Below are positions 26,398 to 35,182 of a stretch of 46,533 nt of DNA, one piece after another. How positions within the stretch are numbered: the first letter of the stretch is position 1; each line of letters opens with the position of its first letter. The DNA is from an uncultured Chitinophagaceae bacterium (lineage in GTDB: Bacteria; Bacteroidota; Bacteroidia; Chitinophagales; Chitinophagaceae), in NCBI GenBank assembly GCA_903830285.1, contig CAIKTE010000276.1, positions 1-46,533 on the forward strand, written 5' to 3'. Position numbers and translations under genes: made by a program. The notes under the pieces are model-generated. The model ran no database searches and was not told the DNA's origin. It saw only the letters and a list, made by a program, of their open reading frames with translations.

Positions 26398-28011
26398 TCA
26401 TTCAGCATTTTTTGTTGCTGCCATTTTTTTAACGCCTACTTTTTTGGACCAGGTTTCATATTCATCTATCATCGTATTCACACGGTCAGGGTATTGATCT
26501 GCCAGATCTTTTGTTTCGGTTGGATCTGTATTCATATCATATAATTCCCATGCCTTATCTTCCATATCTTTTACCATTTTCCATTTACCTTTTCTGATAG
26601 CCTGATTCCCTTCATGCTCCCAACATATCGTTTTATCCATTACTTTTTTGCCATTCCACAAATAGCTTAAACTTTCACCGGGAAGATCTTTAGCTGTTAT
26701 ACCGACCAATTCAAGTGCAGTTGGTAAAAGATCCATTACATGTCCGATATGATCATCATACCCTTTTTTGGGTTTTATCCTTTCGGGCCAGTGAACAATA
26801 CATGGCGTAATAATGCCACCTTCATGCATGAAGTGTTTATATTTTTTAAAAGGTGTGTTGGATACATTTGCCCAAGGAAAATCATAAGTTGTATAGGACC
26901 CACGCTCGCCGATCTTTTTTGTAGTATCATTAAAATGTCTGCTATCCATATTTTCAGCGCATCCTCCATTATCAGAAAGGAAAATAATCAGTGTATTGTC
27001 GTATTGCCCGTTAGCTTTTAATGCAGAGATCAATTTTCCAATGTTTTGATCCATACGATCGATCATAGCTGCATAAACGGCCATTTTTCTTACCCAGGTC
27101 TTTTTATCCTTTGCATTATCCCATGCAGGAATATTTGGAGGCCGTTCAGTTAATTGATAGCGCTTATCAATTACACCCAGCTTCAACATTTTCTGAAATC
27201 TTTTTTCCCGGGTGATATCCCAACCCTGTTCATATAATTTTTCATATTTAGCTATATCCGGTTCCAATGCATGCAAAGGGAAATGTGGAGCAGTGTAAGC
27301 GAGATACAAAAAGAAAGGATTATTGACAGTAGCTTTTTTCTCATTGTCCAAATATCCGATCGCATGATCGGTCAAAGCATCGGTCATATAAAATCCATCA
27401 GCAGGTATTGGGAAATCTTTGTCGTCTAAAACAAAATGTCTTTTCCCTTTTTCTTGTGGAATGATCTCATAATAACTTGATGCACCTGAGATCAATCCAT
27501 AATAGTGATCGAACCCACGCTTTAGCGGCCAATGTTGCGGACGTTCGCCCACATGCCATTTGCCGGACATATATGTGTTGTATCCGGCTTGCTTTAGATC
27601 CTCTGCTATTGTTGGATATTTATTGTCCAAAAATCCCTGATAGCTTCCTGCTTCGTATTTAGCATTTTCCAATGTAACCATATGGCCCATTCCAACAGTA
27701 TGTGGATATTGACCCGTTAATAAAGTAGCCCGCGTTGGACAACAACGTGCATTATTATAGAAACTTCTGAATTTGATCCCATCATTTGCAAGCTGATCAA
27801 TATTGGGTGTATGGATTTCTCCTCCATAACAACCAATATCAGAATAGCCCATATCATCAGCCAGAATGAAAATAATGTTTGGTTTGGTTTCAGTTTTTTT
27901 CGGAGATGTACCTGATGTAAGTATAAAAAAAGATGACACTAGAATTCCAATTCCTGCTAACAATGTAGCTCTATATTTCAGTTGTAAATATTTTGATGGG
28001 TTTGTTTTCAT
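26398..28011 (-). CDS. Secreted type I (formylglycine-dependent) sulfatase
   Basis: This 537-residue sulfatase has a hydrophobic export segment at about residues 15-35. The metal site starts with PNIIFILADDMGYSDIGCYG. The signature CCPTRATLLTG at 90-100 supplies C90 of CxPxR, which must be converted to formylglycine by a maturase encoded elsewhere. IIFLSDNGGCAENM and GKWHVGERPQHWPLKRGFDHYYG are further family marks. Arylsulfatase A-like enzymes of this type remove sulfate esters from glycans or small arylsulfates. The specificity cannot be read here, but the setting among glycosidases favours a glycan. It starts 49 bases after a gene remnant that lies upstream (28060-28188). Confidence 0.95.
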   Translation of the reverse strand: MKTNPSKYLQLKYRATLLAGIGILVSSFFILTSGTSPKKTETKPNIIFILADDMGYSDIGCYGGEIHTPNIDQLANDGIKFRSFYNNARCCPTRATLLTGQYPHTVGMGHMVTLENAKYEAGSYQGFLDNKYPTIAEDLKQAGYNTYMSGKWHVGERPQHWPLKRGFDHYYGLISGASSYYEIIPQEKGKRHFVLDDKDFPIPADGFYMTDALTDHAIGYLDNEKKATVNNPFFLYLAYTAPHFPLHALEPDIAKYEKLYEQGWDITREKRFQKMLKLGVIDKRYQLTERPPNIPAWDNAKDKKTWVRKMAVYAAMIDRMDQNIGKLISALKANGQYDNTLIIFLSDNGGCAENMDSRHFNDTTKKIGERGSYTTYDFPWANVSNTPFKKYKHFMHEGGIITPCIVHWPERIKPKKGYDDHIGHVMDLLPTALELVGITAKDLPGESLSYLWNGKKVMDKTICWEHEGNQAIRKGKWKMVKDMEDKAWELYDMNTDPTETKDLADQYPDRVNTMIDEYETWSKKVGVKKMAATKNAE

Positions 28012-28059
28012 ATTTGATTATTTATTGACTAAAATATGTATTCAGATACTTATATAAGA

Positions 28060-28188
28060 TCAGAACTTTTTTAATTCAATTAATTCTGAACCTGCCAAAA
28101 GAAATGCACCTGCACCATAAGACTTTCTGCTTTCAACAGTCAACCTAAAGTGACTAAATGTAATTAATTTTAAGAGAGGTGTCCCCAT
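28060..28188 (-). pseudogene. Probable remnant of the C-terminus of a GH105-like gene
   Basis: On the minus strand, 42 codons run from an ATG at 28188 to a TGA at 28060-28062 and end in YGAGAFLLAGSELIELKKF. From memory this closely resembles the last residues of GH105/GH88-type unsaturated rhamnogalacturonyl hydrolases, which end in GxGAFLLAGSE followed by a short helix. The first 20 codons (MGTPLLKLITF and on) look like unrelated sequence read through after a deletion. No more of the gene is visible upstream, so only about 20-25 codons survive. A real small protein is less likely. The GH105 assignment is inference from a short stretch. Confidence 0.5.
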
Positions 28189-28352
28189 TTACTGAGTATA
28201 TAGACTATAGAATACAATTATAATACTAAAACTAAATAGTAAACCTTATGCTTCCGATTTACAATCGAAAAATTAATTTACTATATCCTTTTCGTAGATT
28301 TTATTACACTAATTGGCCAGCTTAGATTTTATTTTCGGCATATTTAGTACAT

Positions 28353-28382
28353 CAATTTGAATAATATATTTTATTCAAATTG
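28353..28382. promoter_or_regulatory. 30-bp palindrome just upstream of the unknown secreted protein gene
   Basis: CAATTTGAATAA (28353-28364) and TTATTCAAATTG (28371-28382) are perfect 12-base arms around TATATT. The right arm ends 24 bases before the ATG at 28407. Such a long, AT-rich dyad overlapping the likely promoter or 5' leader is best read as an operator, or as a leader stem. It differs from the AACGAAAA-type sites, so a different regulator is implied. Confidence 0.65.
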
Positions 28383-28406
28383 GATATCACAGCAATCGCT
28401 TGACTT

Positions 28407-30323
28407 ATGAAAAAAAATATACTGGTTTTCTGTTGCATTTTTTTACTGCACTATACTGTTTCAGCTCAACAAAATATTGCTTATAAAATCCCTGCATTAC
28501 CCAACCCTGCTGCAAGATTGGAAATGATCAAACAACAATGGTATAATTTGCAACAGTCACCTCCTAAATTAGGTGTAAGAGATTGCTTTCTTTTTATACT
28601 GGATGGGATCGACACAAGATCTATAACGAATGAGCAAATTGAATGGACCTTACATTTAGTTGCTACAAGAGTGATTACAGACAACACTGCTAAAACTTTT
28701 GGGAATATGTATTGGGGTTGGCTGGAAAAGAACAATGATACAGGAGATGGTAATAATGTTGAGTTTTGTGTGCAGTACGGAATATTGATCAAAATATTAT
28801 TTAATGACAGGTTATCTGGAGAAGCAAAAAGAACATTAGATAAAATATTTGACTATGCATTGAATGGTGTAAGAGATCTGCCTGTTAGGGTTTCTTATAC
28901 CAATATTTATTTAATGCGCATTTGGAATCTGGTAGCATTGGGTCAGGTATACAATCAACCTTCCGTGATCGAAGAAGGAAGAAAGCATTTGGATATCTGG
29001 CTACAACATATTTCGCATTATGGCAATCGGGAGTATGATAGTCCGACCTATTCGGGCGTTGCATTGGAATCACTGATTTTGCTGCATCAATTCGCAAAAG
29101 ATCCTGATATCCAAAAGAAAGTAAGTGATGCATTGAATTTTTTACTGACTGATCTTTGTTCACATTATCATGAACAAGCTGGTTTTTTGGGTGGTGCTCA
29201 TAGCAGAGATTATAATCGTGTGTACAGTCCGGAATTATTAGAAGAAAGATATTTTAATCCATTACTGGGTAAAGAAAATACAACCAATCAATTATTCAAT
29301 CAGGTTTGTCTTTCTGCTTTGAAAGAATTAGGATTAACTGAGCAGCAAAAAGAATTGATGAACAGAAAAAACAGGTCCATACTTCAGCGTTGGGATAGTT
29401 TTCCAAACACGTACGCATCTGATTTTGTAGGAAATAAATTTTCTATTGCATCTTCCAATCAGGCATATAGTCCCGATGATAAATCTTTTGCAATTTATTT
29501 AAGTAGCCAACGCATTCTGCAAATGCCGAACATCACTTATGTTATGGAAGGAAGAGATGATCATTATGGAACATGGTCTGCAGAAGGGAAAGGCGATAAA
29601 CTGAAGAATTTAATGCCGGCCAATTATCCTGCAAATGGTGGTTGGGGTAAGACAAGACATTTAATGCCTTTTCAACAAACTTCTCAATACAAGAATGAAT
29701 TTGTGATGTTAGTTTCTGGAGAGAAAGACCATAATTGTATCATGAATTATCTCAATTCTACCATCATCCTCCCAGATTATTTTGATGAGATCTGGATTGG
29801 AGATCATAAAATAAATATACCTGCTATCGGAGAAAAGGTTGCTTTAGATGCAAGCAATACATTGATCCTGCGTTTTGAAGATGTGGCAATTGCATTTAGG
29901 ATCTTATATAGCAATGCCGATAAAAACGTTCCGGGATACTTATTTAACGATGGGTTTCAATATGAATCCGGCAGACAATCGTTTCGACTAGAACACAATA
30001 AAGCCTTGCGTTTAACTGTTAAACATCCCGATAATGAAAAAGCATGCATAGTAATGTGGTGGAAAGCAGAAGAAGGAATTAGAACAGATGCCGACTTTCT
30101 ACAATTCAAAAAAACAATATTATCTGCTCCTGTACAACTCAATAATACGAATGGGATCATAGACGTTTCTGTTTTAACTGCATCCGGTAAATTGGGTGTA
30201 AAAACTGATATCGTCAACAAAAAAAGATTGAGTTATTATAATCCTTCGCCATTACCGTCAGACTTTTTATTTATGGTAGATGGTAAAGAAATCGGCAAAC
30301 CGGTTATCGGAAAATATAATTAG
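28407..30323 (+). CDS. Secreted protein of unknown family, probably an alpha/alpha-toroid plus beta-sandwich lyase or hydrolase
   Basis: The protein has 638 residues with a Sec signal peptide (MKKNILVFCCIFLLHYTVSAQ). I do not recognise the family with certainty. Residues about 30-370 are helical with paired amphipathic helices, as in (alpha/alpha)n toroids, and residues about 370-638 look like beta-sandwich sheets. This is the layout of several polysaccharide lyase families and heparinase II/III-like proteins. Possible active-site motifs are DTGDGNNVEF (111-120), GNREYDSPTYSGV (206-218) and FLGGAHSRDYNRVY (260-273), which contain the Asn, Tyr, His and Arg residues used by toroid lyases. It stands alone, divergent from the sulfatase gene, and ends before a convergent hairpin region. 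The role in polysaccharide breakdown is inference. Confidence 0.6.
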   Translation: MKKNILVFCCIFLLHYTVSAQQNIAYKIPALPNPAARLEMIKQQWYNLQQSPPKLGVRDCFLFILDGIDTRSITNEQIEWTLHLVATRVITDNTAKTFGNMYWGWLEKNNDTGDGNNVEFCVQYGILIKILFNDRLSGEAKRTLDKIFDYALNGVRDLPVRVSYTNIYLMRIWNLVALGQVYNQPSVIEEGRKHLDIWLQHISHYGNREYDSPTYSGVALESLILLHQFAKDPDIQKKVSDALNFLLTDLCSHYHEQAGFLGGAHSRDYNRVYSPELLEERYFNPLLGKENTTNQLFNQVCLSALKELGLTEQQKELMNRKNRSILQRWDSFPNTYASDFVGNKFSIASSNQAYSPDDKSFAIYLSSQRILQMPNITYVMEGRDDHYGTWSAEGKGDKLKNLMPANYPANGGWGKTRHLMPFQQTSQYKNEFVMLVSGEKDHNCIMNYLNSTIILPDYFDEIWIGDHKINIPAIGEKVALDASNTLILRFEDVAIAFRILYSNADKNVPGYLFNDGFQYESGRQSFRLEHNKALRLTVKHPDNEKACIVMWWKAEEGIRTDADFLQFKKTILSAPVQLNNTNGIIDVSVLTASGKLGVKTDIVNKKRLSYYNPSPLPSDFLFMVDGKEIGKPVIGKYN

Positions 30324-30371
30324 ATAAATGCTGAAAGAAATTAAATAAGTTTATAGGATTAGGTTGAATAA

Positions 30372-30391
30372 TCCTGAATTCGCATTCAGGA
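30372..30391. terminator. Hairpin between convergent genes
   Basis: TCCTGAAT (30372-30379) and ATTCAGGA (30384-30391) are perfect 8-base arms with a tetraloop, TCGC. The hairpin lies 49 bases after the plus-strand stop at 30323 and before the minus-strand stop at 30469. No T-run follows directly. Confidence 0.55.
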
Positions 30392-30421
30392 GGATGCGTT
30401 ATTGTGATATAATACTTTCTA

Positions 30422-30436
30422 AAAAAGCAGCTTTTT
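30422..30436. terminator. Compact A-tract/T-tract terminator behind the arabinose operon
   Basis: AAAAAGC and GCTTTTT flank a single A, giving a small stem with A and T tracts on either side. This is a common Bacteroidota terminator shape that works in both directions. It lies 33 bases behind the stop of the HAD gene that ends the arabinose operon. Confidence 0.5.
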
Positions 30437-30468
30437 GTTTATTCTAAAAATACTTGAATTAAATTCAA

Positions 30469-31128
30469 TCATTTAAACAGGCTCTGCAATACAGGATCCG
30501 TATAATCATCCACTGCCATTAAAATATTGGGGAGATGCGAGAACTCATCTATTGTATGGTATGTTTTTATTACTACTGCTTGCATTCCTGCACGCAATGC
30601 AGCTTCCACTCCTTTTGGCGAATCTTCAAATACGACGCAATGCTCATAAATCGCTTTTAGTTGATCTGCACATTTGATAAATGTTTCAGGATCAGGTTTG
30701 CTTATCGCCACATCATCAGCACTTATAATACTTTTAAAATATTTGCGAAGATGCAATCCATCCAAAATATAATCCACATTGAACATGATGGCTGCTGTAC
30801 CTATCGCCATTGGGATATTTTGTTCAAATGCGTTTTCCAGAAATACATCCAGCCCTTTTATCAGTTTCAAATGCGGAGTGAACTCTTTCTGATATTGTTT
30901 CTCTTTTTCTACAGACAATTCTTTCATCCGCTCTTTAGTAAAATACCCTTCACCAAAGATCCGGATCAGTAATTCATCATTCTTTCCGTACATCTGCGCC
31001 TTTACTTCTTCCCACGAAAGGTTTGCATGCAGTTCATTATTTAAAACATCATACCATGCTTTCGCATGAAATTGCATATCATCAATAATGGTTCCGTTGA
31101 GATCAAATAAAAAAGCCTTTCTACTCAT
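30469..31128 (-). CDS. HAD superfamily hydrolase, beta-phosphoglucomutase-like, with Asn in motif I
   Basis: The protein has 219 residues, the size of small HAD sugar phosphatases and beta-phosphoglucomutases. Motif I reads FLFDLNGT: the nucleophile D9 is present, but the second Asp of DxDGT is N11. The remaining motifs are normal: T111 (motif II), K144 in AISKPDPETF (motif III) and E168-D169 in VVFEDSPKG (motif IV). The cap domain lies at about 15-85. It is the last gene of the arabinose operon, 9 bases behind araR. Without the usual general acid/base, phosphatase activity may be altered; a role in removing or rearranging a sugar phosphate is inference. Confidence 0.85.
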   Translation of the reverse strand: MSRKAFLFDLNGTIIDDMQFHAKAWYDVLNNELHANLSWEEVKAQMYGKNDELLIRIFGEGYFTKERMKELSVEKEKQYQKEFTPHLKLIKGLDVFLENAFEQNIPMAIGTAAIMFNVDYILDGLHLRKYFKSIISADDVAISKPDPETFIKCADQLKAIYEHCVVFEDSPKGVEAALRAGMQAVVIKTYHTIDEFSHLPNILMAVDDYTDPVLQSLFK

Positions 31129-31137
31129 TGTTGCTGT

Positions 31138-31836
31138 CTAAATAAACGTAAAGTTCTCATTCTCCAATTTGCTGTATCTCTCCCTGATGAAAACATAATA
31201 ATAAGAACCCTTTTTGGATGTTTCTTTATCCTTTTCATTTAATTTTTCCAACACCCCTAATGAAAGGATCTTTTTAGTGAAGTTTCGCTTATCAAAAACA
31301 GTTTCATATATAGCTTCATATAATGCCTGCAATTGCTGTAATGTAAACTTATCGGGTAATAATGCAAAGCCGATAGGCTGACGCGATACCTTTTGCTGCA
31401 ACCTTGATTTAGCCACCTTGATCATTTGCTTATGATCAAAAACCAAAACCGGTATCTTATTTAATGAGACCCATTTTGCATTGTGTTCTTTCATTAATTC
31501 CTGACTGTAATCATCGATCTTGATCAATGCAAAATAAGCAACTGAAACAACTCTTCCTCCCGGATCTCTGTCCACATCACCAAAGCAATACAACTGCTCC
31601 ATATAAACAGAAGATAAACCGGTTAATTGATCCAATATCCTGTTGGCAGCAGCATCCACACTTTCTTTATAGTTGACAAAGCCTCCCATTAAACTCCACT
31701 TTCCCAATTCGGGTTCAAAGCCTCGCTTTACTAATAATGCTTTGATTTCTTTCCCGTCAAATCCAAAGATGATGCAATCTACCGCAACCATCACACTGTC
31801 ATGTTCTTTATACTGTACTATCCTATTCATTTCCAT
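31138..31836 (-). CDS. araR: Nudix-type (NrtR family) L-arabinose regulator AraR
   Basis: The protein has 232 residues: a Nudix-like domain (about 12-150) followed by a winged helix (about 155-225), the layout of NrtR-family regulators. AraR of Bacteroides is a member that senses L-arabinose with its Nudix domain. The Nudix box at 52-74 keeps G52, E58, R66 and G73 but has lost all three glutamates of REUxEE (I67, Q70, L71). Catalysis is therefore unlikely, which fits a sensor. It lies in the arabinose operon, 24 bases behind the transporter gene and 9 bases before the HAD gene. A candidate operator is the dyad at 39705-39720. The name rests mainly on the neighbouring araB, araD and araA. Confidence 0.88.
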   Translation of the reverse strand: MEMNRIVQYKEHDSVMVAVDCIIFGFDGKEIKALLVKRGFEPELGKWSLMGGFVNYKESVDAAANRILDQLTGLSSVYMEQLYCFGDVDRDPGGRVVSVAYFALIKIDDYSQELMKEHNAKWVSLNKIPVLVFDHKQMIKVAKSRLQQKVSRQPIGFALLPDKFTLQQLQALYEAIYETVFDKRNFTKKILSLGVLEKLNEKDKETSKKGSYYYVFIRERYSKLENENFTFI

Positions 31837-31860
31837 TAATTGTGTACTCAGAAATATTCG

Positions 31861-33606
31861 TTACCAGAAATACATATAAAACAGAATGCAAATCACTACC
31901 ACTCCCAAAGAAGCAATGATATCCCACTTATCCCAACTCTTTAGGATCAAGGCCTTGTAGTCGCTAGTGAATGTAATAGCATCTACCTGTTGAGCAGTTG
32001 GTTTTGCAGTGAAAAATGATACAACAACCATCAGCAACATAATAAATACCAGCAGCCATATTTCAAATATAAGCCAGTTCGTGTGCCAAAACCATCTGGT
32101 TGATTCCCATAACGAGCCGGTCATAATATCCTGACCTGTATTTGTAAAGATGTTGGTAAGCAAGCGAGCCATTCCGATCAGAAAACCTATTATTAAACCA
32201 GCTTCACCTGATTTTGGGGTGATCTTTTTAGAGAAAATCCCCATTACAAATACTGCCACCATTGCAGGAGCAAGAAGTGATTGAATGCCTTGCAGATAAG
32301 AATACAAACTACCAAGACTCATCATAACAGGTATCCATACAATACCAAGGAACACAACAACAATAGTTGCTATTCGACCTACCAACACGTATCTGGCTTC
32401 GCTTTTACCTTTAAACATGGGCTTATAAAAATCTTCAGTAAATAGTGTAGCACAAGAGTTAAAGAATGCCGCCAGAGAAGCAACAAGCGCTGAGATAAAA
32501 CCGATGGTCACAATACCTTTCACACCGGCCGGTAAAACAAACTTAACCATCGAACCAAATGCGGTATCGGGATTGGTTAATGTAAATCCGCTTCCCGGAC
32601 GAGCAGCCAATGCAGCCGCTACCATACCGGGAATTAAAAACATGAACACCGGTAAAATTTTGAAGTAACCGGCAGCGATAGTACCTCTGCGTGCCCGTTT
32701 CATGACCACATCATTTGCCTCACCTTTTGTTTGTCCCAATACTCTTTGAACAATATGTTGATCGGTAGCCCAATACCAAAAACCAATTATGGTAGCTCCG
32801 ATAAATACCCAGAAACCGGGATATGCATCATACATTGGATCACCTGTTTCAAAATGGAACATATGATTGGTTCCGTAAGGATGTCCGTCTGCGCCAACAT
32901 TTAATGTTTTAGCATGTGCGATCATCGCCGTCCAACCCTGAACGATACTACCATCACCAAGAGCCGCCAATCCTAAGAAAAGAACAAGAAATGAACCTGC
33001 AATAAGAATCGGTGTTTGTATGGCCGACAATGTCATTACACCCTTCATGCCTCCAAATACAGTAAATACACCTGTCAACAAAATCAGACCGATCGCTCCG
33101 TACCAGAATGGTAAACCCAACAGACTTTGCATAAAGATACCGCCGGTAAATGCTGTAACACTTACTTTGGTTAGCACGTATGCTATTAGTGTGATGATTG
33201 ACAACCATGAACCGGTACGAGGTGTGTAACGATTTTTAAGGAAGTCCGGCATGGTAATGATCTTACCCAACTTAGTATTCATCAGTTGGTAGAATGGTAC
33301 AAAGAGCCAACCCAGAATAAGGATCATCCAACCCTGCATTTCCCAGTGTGCCATCCCTACTCCTGCTTTTGCACCTGTTCCTGCAAGTCCGACCAGATGT
33401 TCAGAACCAATGTTTGCAGCAAAAATGGCTGCACCAATTATATACCATGGCTCACCTTTACCGAACAGATAATCTTCGCTGTTGGCGCCTTGTTGCAAAC
33501 GTTTATCTTTTTGTACCGAGCGCCATACAGCCCAGGATACAGCCAAAATACCAACTGCAATAATTACCCAGTCTAGCCAAATAAATTCGTGTGAATGCCA
33601 ATCCAT
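31861..33606 (-). CDS. SSS family sodium/sugar symporter, probable L-arabinose importer
   Basis: The protein has 581 residues and about 14 hydrophobic segments, as in SGLT-type sodium/solute symporters. It shows the family marks AANIGSEHLVGLAGTGAKAG (about 60-80), FWYWATDQHIVQRVLGQ (about 276-292) and AALAARPGSGF. The conserved substrate and sodium site helices around these motifs look intact. It sits in the inner membrane and imports the monosaccharide with sodium. The gene is 47 bases behind araA and 24 bases before araR, which makes L-arabinose the likely substrate. Related transporters carry galactose or xylose, so specificity is inferred from context. Confidence 0.92.
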   Translation of the reverse strand: MDWHSHEFIWLDWVIIAVGILAVSWAVWRSVQKDKRLQQGANSEDYLFGKGEPWYIIGAAIFAANIGSEHLVGLAGTGAKAGVGMAHWEMQGWMILILGWLFVPFYQLMNTKLGKIITMPDFLKNRYTPRTGSWLSIITLIAYVLTKVSVTAFTGGIFMQSLLGLPFWYGAIGLILLTGVFTVFGGMKGVMTLSAIQTPILIAGSFLVLFLGLAALGDGSIVQGWTAMIAHAKTLNVGADGHPYGTNHMFHFETGDPMYDAYPGFWVFIGATIIGFWYWATDQHIVQRVLGQTKGEANDVVMKRARRGTIAAGYFKILPVFMFLIPGMVAAALAARPGSGFTLTNPDTAFGSMVKFVLPAGVKGIVTIGFISALVASLAAFFNSCATLFTEDFYKPMFKGKSEARYVLVGRIATIVVVFLGIVWIPVMMSLGSLYSYLQGIQSLLAPAMVAVFVMGIFSKKITPKSGEAGLIIGFLIGMARLLTNIFTNTGQDIMTGSLWESTRWFWHTNWLIFEIWLLVFIMLLMVVVSFFTAKPTAQQVDAITFTSDYKALILKSWDKWDIIASLGVVVICILFYMYFW

Positions 33607-33653
33607 ATTTTCTACATTGATTGATTATAAAATTTGATTGCAATGCTTTTACT

Positions 33654-35144
33654 TTATTTATATGCCACTTCACTCCATCTCAATTCATTCTTGAATTGAT
33701 AGAGGTTGGTGTCTTTACCAATTAATACAAATTCAATTCCTGCCATTTCTGCAAAGTCCTGCAAATGTTCGGATGTTAAATTCTGACTGTAACAGGTATG
33801 ATGTGCACCACCTGCCAGTATCCATGCAGCACAACCTGTATGCATGTTTGGATAAGGTTTCCATAACACTCTTGCAACTGGCAATTTTGGCAATGCCTGT
33901 AACGGAGTCACTGCAACCACTTCATTCACCAATAAACGGAAACGATTGCCCATATCGATAACAGATGCATTTAGTGCAAGACCAGGAGCAGAATTAAATA
34001 CCAATCTTACCGGATCTGCTTTTCCGCCAATACCCAACGGATGAATTTCGCAGGATGGTTTTCCATCTGCTATAGATTCACATATCTCAAGCATGTGGGC
34101 ACCTAATACCAATCTGTTATCAGGATTAAAATTATAGGTATAATCTTCCATGAAACTGTTACCGCCTTTTAATCCGCTGCCCATTACTTTCATGGCACGT
34201 ACCAATGCAGCTGTTTTCCAATCACCTTCGCCTGCAAAACCATATCCTTTATTCATTAAACGTTGTGCAGAGATCCCCGGCAATTGAACCATACCATGCA
34301 GGTCTTCGAAAGTATCAGTGAATCCTTTGAAATTTCCTGCTTTCATAAAAGTTTCAATACCAATTTCGATCTTAGCCGCTTCGCGCAATGAGTTATGTTG
34401 TTCACCGCCTTTCATCAAAGAAGGCATCAGTGTATATGAATCTGCATATTCCTGAACCAATGCATCGATCTGCTGATCTGTTGTTTCATTGATCACTTTT
34501 ACCAGATCTCCCACACCATAGGTATTCACCGAATAACCGAATTTAATTTCAGCTTCCACTTTATCACCTTCTGTAACTGCCACAAAACGCATGTTATCAC
34601 CAAAGCGCACAAACCGAGCTGATTGCCAATCGTGCCAGCCTGCAGCGGCTCTTGTCCATGTATTGATCTTCTCCAGAGATTCACCATCCTGCCAATGACC
34701 AACCACTACTTTTCTGTTCAAACGCATGCGTGTCATGATGAAACCGAATTCTCTGTCACCATGTGCACTCTGATTCAGATTCATGAAATCCATATCAATG
34801 CTGTCCCATGGTATATCACGATTGAACTGTGTATGAAAATGCAACAAAGGTTTCTTTAAAATTTTCAATCCGCCGATCCACATTTTAGCAGGCGAGAAAG
34901 TATGCATCCATGCAATGATACCAATACATTTTTCTGATATATTTGCGGCCTGCATCACTTCATAGATCTCTTCTGGTGATTTTACAGTTGGCTTAAATAC
35001 GACTGTCACAGGTATTTGAGGAGAATCGTTCAATGATGCTGCAATGATCTTTGAATGTTCTGCCACTTTTTTCAGTGTTTCTTCTCCGTATAAATTTTGG
35101 CTGCCGGTAACAAACCAAACTTCTAATTTTTTAAGGTCTAACAT
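33654..35144 (-). CDS. araA: L-arabinose isomerase
   Basis: AraA converts L-arabinose to L-ribulose in the cytoplasm. I chose the ATG at 35144 ([20 protein letters not shown]), giving 496 residues against 500 in Escherichia coli; a longer open frame to 35237 would add 31 residues lacking in the family and would overlap the end of the GH127 gene. Conserved stretches include [63 protein letters not shown] and [20 protein letters not shown], which hold the metal-binding Glu and His residues. It lies between the GH127 gene (38-base gap) and the symporter gene. Confidence 0.97.
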   Translation of the reverse strand: MLDLKKLEVWFVTGSQNLYGEETLKKVAEHSKIIAASLNDSPQIPVTVVFKPTVKSPEEIYEVMQAANISEKCIGIIAWMHTFSPAKMWIGGLKILKKPLLHFHTQFNRDIPWDSIDMDFMNLNQSAHGDREFGFIMTRMRLNRKVVVGHWQDGESLEKINTWTRAAAGWHDWQSARFVRFGDNMRFVAVTEGDKVEAEIKFGYSVNTYGVGDLVKVINETTDQQIDALVQEYADSYTLMPSLMKGGEQHNSLREAAKIEIGIETFMKAGNFKGFTDTFEDLHGMVQLPGISAQRLMNKGYGFAGEGDWKTAALVRAMKVMGSGLKGGNSFMEDYTYNFNPDNRLVLGAHMLEICESIADGKPSCEIHPLGIGGKADPVRLVFNSAPGLALNASVIDMGNRFRLLVNEVVAVTPLQALPKLPVARVLWKPYPNMHTGCAAWILAGGAHHTCYSQNLTSEHLQDFAEMAGIEFVLIGKDTNLYQFKNELRWSEVAYK

Positions 35145-35182
35145 GTTTATCGTTTTATATTGTTCAAATTTTAAATTGTGTT

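Larger units (their letters stand above)
28012..28406. other. 395-base divergent region holding a gene remnant and a 30-bp palindrome
   Basis: The region lies between the sulfatase (minus) and the unknown secreted protein (plus). It carries a short minus-strand coding remnant (28060-28188) and a near-perfect long palindrome (28353-28382), both listed separately. The remaining sequence is AT-rich with no gene that I can support. Confidence 0.6.
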
